Source: Spirosoma sp.
Lineage (GTDB): Bacteria > Bacteroidota > Bacteroidia > Cytophagales > Spirosomataceae
NCBI GenBank assembly: GCA_025351545.1
Contig: JANXVQ010000214.1
Location: forward strand, 1-9,339
Direction of reading: 5' to 3'
Length of the DNA stretch: 9,339 bases
Positions 7,041-9,339 of this stretch are shown here, piece after piece (position 1 is the stretch's first letter; each line of letters starts with the position of its first letter). Under the pieces are notes generated by a model that made no database searches, was not told the origin of the DNA, and saw nothing but the letters and a program-made list of their open reading frames with translations. Made by a program: the position numbers and the translations under genes.

Positions 7041-8144
7041 TTATGCAACCTGAACCCGCTCTGTACGGTCAATAGTTGCATTTCGAATGGCAACTTGCTG
7101 AGCAACAGCTTCGGCTGCTGCCCGAAAAGCTTCTGTCACCAGAGGTTCGCCAGAACTAATGGCTGGTCGACCTTCGTCGCCTGCTTCGCGGATACTTTGC
7201 ACAAGAGGAATCTGGCCTAACATTGGTACGTCGAATTGATCGGCCAGAAGCTGACCGCCACCTTTGCCAAAAATATAATATTTATGGTTCGGCAATTCGG
7301 CAGGGGTGAAATACGACATATTCTCGATAACACCCAGTACCGGCACATTAATCTGTGGCTGACGGAACATCGACAACCCTTTTGTCGCATCGGCAAGAGC
7401 AACTTTTTGGGGAGTCGTTACAATTATAGCACCTGTAACGGGAACGGTCTGTACCAGCGTCAGGTGAATGTCGCCCGTGCCCGGTGGCAGGTCAATTAGC
7501 AGGTAATCTAACTCGCCCCAGTCGGCATCAGAGAAAAACTGCTGTAAGGCACGACCGGCCATTGTACCACGCCAAATAATAGCTTGCCCCGGAGCAACCA
7601 GCAAGCCCATCGACAGCATTTTAATGCCATACTGTTGAATCGGCTCCATACGCGTTTGCCCATCCACCTGAAAAATACGCGGCTGAAGATTTTCTGCACC
7701 AAACATCGTTGGCATAGAAGGCCCGTAGATGTCGGCGTCGATGATGCCAACTTTTGCACCAGACTTGTGTAAGGCAATGGCTAGGTTAGCTGTTACAGTA
7801 GACTTTCCAACGCCACCTTTCCCAGAAGAAACCGCAATAATATTTTTCACACCTGGTAGTGTCGGGGCGTTGGCTCGCGTTGAGGTTACATCCGACGTCA
7901 TATCAATCGTAATCTGAATGTCGGGGCCAATCTGTGTATGAATGGCATCTTCGCACCGTTTACGAATTACTTCTTTTAGCGGACAGGCTGGTGTAGTCAA
8001 TACGACTGTAAAACGAACCGAACTGATGCCTAATACGACATCTTTTATCATGTTCAGCGAAACAAGGTCGCGTTTTAAATCGGGTTCCTCAACGGTACTC
8101 AAAGCCCGCAGAACGGATTCTTGTGATAATCGGTAATCAGACAT
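7041..8144 (-). CDS. mrp: Mrp/ApbC/NBP35-type P-loop ATPase (Fe-S cluster carrier family)
   Basis: This 367-residue cytoplasmic protein has the normal Mrp layout. Residues ~6-85 form a MIP18/DUF59 domain, including TTPACPLKEVI (50-60). Residues ~100-345 form a MinD/SIMIBI-type NTPase with a deviant Walker A SSGKGGVGKST (106-116; signature Lys109 and Lys114), the A' motif DADIYGPSMP (136-145) and the Walker B region DLPPGTGD (218-225). Family members bind and transfer Fe-S clusters using ATP. In E. coli-type Mrp and Nbp35 a CxxC follows ENM and bridges the cluster between subunits. Here the sequence after ENMSYF (274-279) is TPAELPNHKYYIFG, with no cysteine; the only cysteines are Cys54 and Cys64 in the DUF59 domain. 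I recall similar sequences in other Bacteroidota, so this is probably lineage-wide rather than a broken gene. It lies between the GSCFA and Nfu-type genes with 41-base gaps on each side. Confidence 0.92.
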   Translation of the reverse strand: MSDYRLSQESVLRALSTVEEPDLKRDLVSLNMIKDVVLGISSVRFTVVLTTPACPLKEVIRKRCEDAIHTQIGPDIQITIDMTSDVTSTRANAPTLPGVKNIIAVSSGKGGVGKSTVTANLAIALHKSGAKVGIIDADIYGPSMPTMFGAENLQPRIFQVDGQTRMEPIQQYGIKMLSMGLLVAPGQAIIWRGTMAGRALQQFFSDADWGELDYLLIDLPPGTGDIHLTLVQTVPVTGAIIVTTPQKVALADATKGLSMFRQPQINVPVLGVIENMSYFTPAELPNHKYYIFGKGGGQLLADQFDVPMLGQIPLVQSIREAGDEGRPAISSGEPLVTEAFRAAAEAVAQQVAIRNATIDRTERVQVA

Positions 8145-8185
8145 AAGAATGGGAAATAGAAGGAGGGAAAGGGCGAGGAATAGAA

Positions 8186-9208
8186 TCAGGCAAATTCCTT
8201 TTTGTCTTCCTGGCTCTCGGTCGATTCTCCCTGTTTTAAACGACTTCGCACGTCTGCCAGTTCCGCAGATACGTCTATGTGTTTTGATATAGCTTCTAAT
8301 TGACCCAATAATTTGCTTAGAAACTGGTAATTCGCCGGACTGGCATCCCCATACAGCGGGCGATGTGCTAGCGATTTAGTGATTTGCGCCCATTCAGCAA
8401 TAAAGCTACGAAGGTCAGTGTCAAATGCGCTCCCGGCAAACTTGTCGAAAATATAGTCATGAGCCTGCGTATTCGGGTGAATCATGTCGGCTTCGTAGAA
8501 CCGGTAATCACGCAGGTCATCCATCATCAGTTCATAAGCCGGAAAATAAGCCACCCAATCAGTCCAGACTGTTAATTCATGCGTGATCACCCGCAGCGTG
8601 GATTTGCTCACGCTATTGAGCGGCAACGTGTCACGCGTATGACGAACAGGACTAACTGTCAACAACACCTTTAAGCCGGGATTAGCTTTATGCAATGTTT
8701 TCAGAAGCCGGGTCAGATCATCGCGTAAATGGTCGATATGATAGAGGTATTTCTCGAATAGGGAACCCGGCATTTTGTGGCAATTGGCCACTACTTTTCC
8801 GGTTTCGACATGTCGATACACAACGGCTGAGCCAAGTGTCAAAAACAGAAAATCTGCCTTGCGAATAGCCTCGGCTGTTTGCGCTAATCGAGTGTATAGC
8901 TTGTCGCGCAATTCATCCTGACTTTTGGCCCAGAGCGATGAATGAAAATCGTAATGAAACCAAACACCGTCGCGCTCTATATACCTGGTTTCATCGGGCG
9001 CAGTTCCGTACAGAGCCATTGTCAGTAGTTTGGCAATGGAGACCGGATTAAAGATTGTGCCAAATGGATTATTTAATACGGATAGTTTATGGTCGGTCAA
9101 CCGACGTCCCATAACATCGGCAAAACACGACCCGATGGTTACGATCTTGCTATTGAGACCAATACGATAGGGGAGTGGTTCAGGCGAAAATTCGGTATGA
9201 AACTGCAT
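8186..9208 (-). CDS. GSCFA-domain SGNH-like hydrolase
   Basis: This 340-residue protein belongs to the GSCFA family, named after the motif seen here at 26-30 (TIGSCFADVMG). The family is related to SGNH/GDSL esterases, and the expected catalytic residues are visible: Ser27 in GSCFA and Asp241 and His244 in DMIHPN (241-246). Further conserved blocks are NNPFGTIFNP (46-55), LFLTLGSAVVYRH (121-133), LLTVSPVRHTRDT (182-194) and YFPAYELMMDDLRDYRFY (221-238). The real substrate of the family is poorly known. There is no signal peptide, so it is probably cytoplasmic. The C-terminal ~45 residues (295-327) are predicted helix or coiled coil, followed by a charged tail (ESTESQEDKKEFA). It is the first visible gene of a minus-strand unit that continues into Mrp. 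A strong hairpin lies just upstream of its ATG, so its own promoter or read-through from further right are both possible. Confidence 0.9.
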   Translation of the reverse strand: MQFHTEFSPEPLPYRIGLNSKIVTIGSCFADVMGRRLTDHKLSVLNNPFGTIFNPVSIAKLLTMALYGTAPDETRYIERDGVWFHYDFHSSLWAKSQDELRDKLYTRLAQTAEAIRKADFLFLTLGSAVVYRHVETGKVVANCHKMPGSLFEKYLYHIDHLRDDLTRLLKTLHKANPGLKVLLTVSPVRHTRDTLPLNSVSKSTLRVITHELTVWTDWVAYFPAYELMMDDLRDYRFYEADMIHPNTQAHDYIFDKFAGSAFDTDLRSFIAEWAQITKSLAHRPLYGDASPANYQFLSKLLGQLEAISKHIDVSAELADVRSRLKQGESTESQEDKKEFA

Positions 9209-9218
9209 ACCTTATCAA

Positions 9219-9226
9219 CAAAAATA
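9219..9226 (-). promoter_or_regulatory. possible -7 element before the GSCFA gene
   Basis: On the minus strand these bases read TATTTTTG, an exact TAnnTTTG match, but no TTG -33 element is found at normal spacing. Transcription would start only a few bases before the ATG at 9208, giving an almost leaderless mRNA. The element overlaps the hairpin arm at 9222-9231, so the match could also be chance in a T-rich terminator tail. Confidence 0.22.
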
Positions 9227-9248
9227 CGGACTGTTTAGGTCCGTATTT
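9222..9248 (-). terminator. 10-bp hairpin followed by T-run, immediately upstream of the GSCFA gene
   Basis: Arms AAATACGGAC (9222-9231) and GTCCGTATTT (9239-9248) pair perfectly around a seven-base loop. Read on the minus strand the stem is followed by five Ts, as in an intrinsic terminator, and ends only ~13 bases before the GSCFA ATG. It could terminate a minus-strand gene lying to the right, or act as a leader structure for the GSCFA transcript. Confidence 0.5.
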
Positions 9249-9284
9249 GTGAAAATATCTAAAGGCTAACTAGTTGATTATTAA

Positions 9285-9339
9285 CTAATTTTTCCTGAAA
9301 TTCGACTTGAAAAATGGCTTTGAATTAGAGCTTAGAGAT
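9285..9339 (-). CDS. possible C-terminal end of an unidentified minus-strand gene (partial)
   Basis: One minus-strand frame is open from the window edge for 17 codons (SLSSNSKPFFKSNFRKN) and ends with TAG at 9287-9285; the other two close within five codons. A terminator-like hairpin follows about 36 bases later, which is the layout expected of a gene end. The fragment is too short to identify, and an open frame of this length can occur by chance. Confidence 0.22.
   Translation of the reverse strand, partial: SLSSNSKPFFKSNFRKN

Noticed and set aside
1..9339. Mobile element, prophage, defence system or CRISPR array
   Set aside because: No transposase, integrase, phage or nuclease-like gene and no spaced repeats were seen; the inverted repeats are single hairpins at gene ends or starts.

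Overview
The window looks like chromosomal DNA of a Bacteroidota bacterium of the Cytophagales/Spirosoma type. This is inferred from protein character (a GSCFA-domain protein, a Bacteroidota-style Mrp ATPase, a long D-Ala-D-Ala-ligase-like protein), from A-rich translation starts mostly without a Shine-Dalgarno sequence, and from TAnnTTTG-like -7 promoter elements. No database search was possible, so the genus is a guess. I see no mobile element, CRISPR array, tRNA or rRNA, and no gene-free stretch over 300 bases. The longest gap (2843-3097) holds a hairpin.

Left part, plus strand. A terminator-like hairpin (72-108) closes an unidentified gene lying mostly outside the window. It is followed by a two-gene operon for a periplasmic molybdenum hydroxylase of the isoquinoline 1-oxidoreductase type: a small 2x[2Fe-2S] subunit (192-686) and, two bases later, a Tat-exported molybdopterin subunit (689-2842). 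After a 20-bp perfect hairpin with a GAAA loop come a GreA/GreB-family factor with a shortened coiled coil (3098-3616) and a Gfo/Idh/MocA NAD(P)-dependent oxidoreductase (3742-4824).

Centre. The oxidoreductase gene converges on a 556-residue D-Ala-D-Ala-ligase-like ATP-grasp gene (minus strand, 4896-6566). The junction is a 34-bp inverted repeat that contains the stop codons of both genes at mirror-image positions and probably acts as a bidirectional terminator.

Right part, minus strand, read right to left. A GSCFA-domain SGNH-like hydrolase (9208-8186), an Mrp/ApbC-type P-loop ATPase (8144-7041) and a NifU C-terminal-domain protein (6999-6721) have 41-base gaps and probably form one transcript, ended by a clean intrinsic terminator at 6601-6622. 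Mrp and the Nfu protein fit together as iron-sulfur cluster carriers; the molybdenum hydroxylase in this window needs such clusters, but no direct link is shown. This Mrp lacks the usual CxxC cluster ligands.

Most of the window is ordinary core or housekeeping sequence. I found no convincing undescribed multi-gene system. The points most worth a second look are family variants (the ligase-like protein, the Gre factor, the Cys-less Mrp) and three strong inverted repeats.
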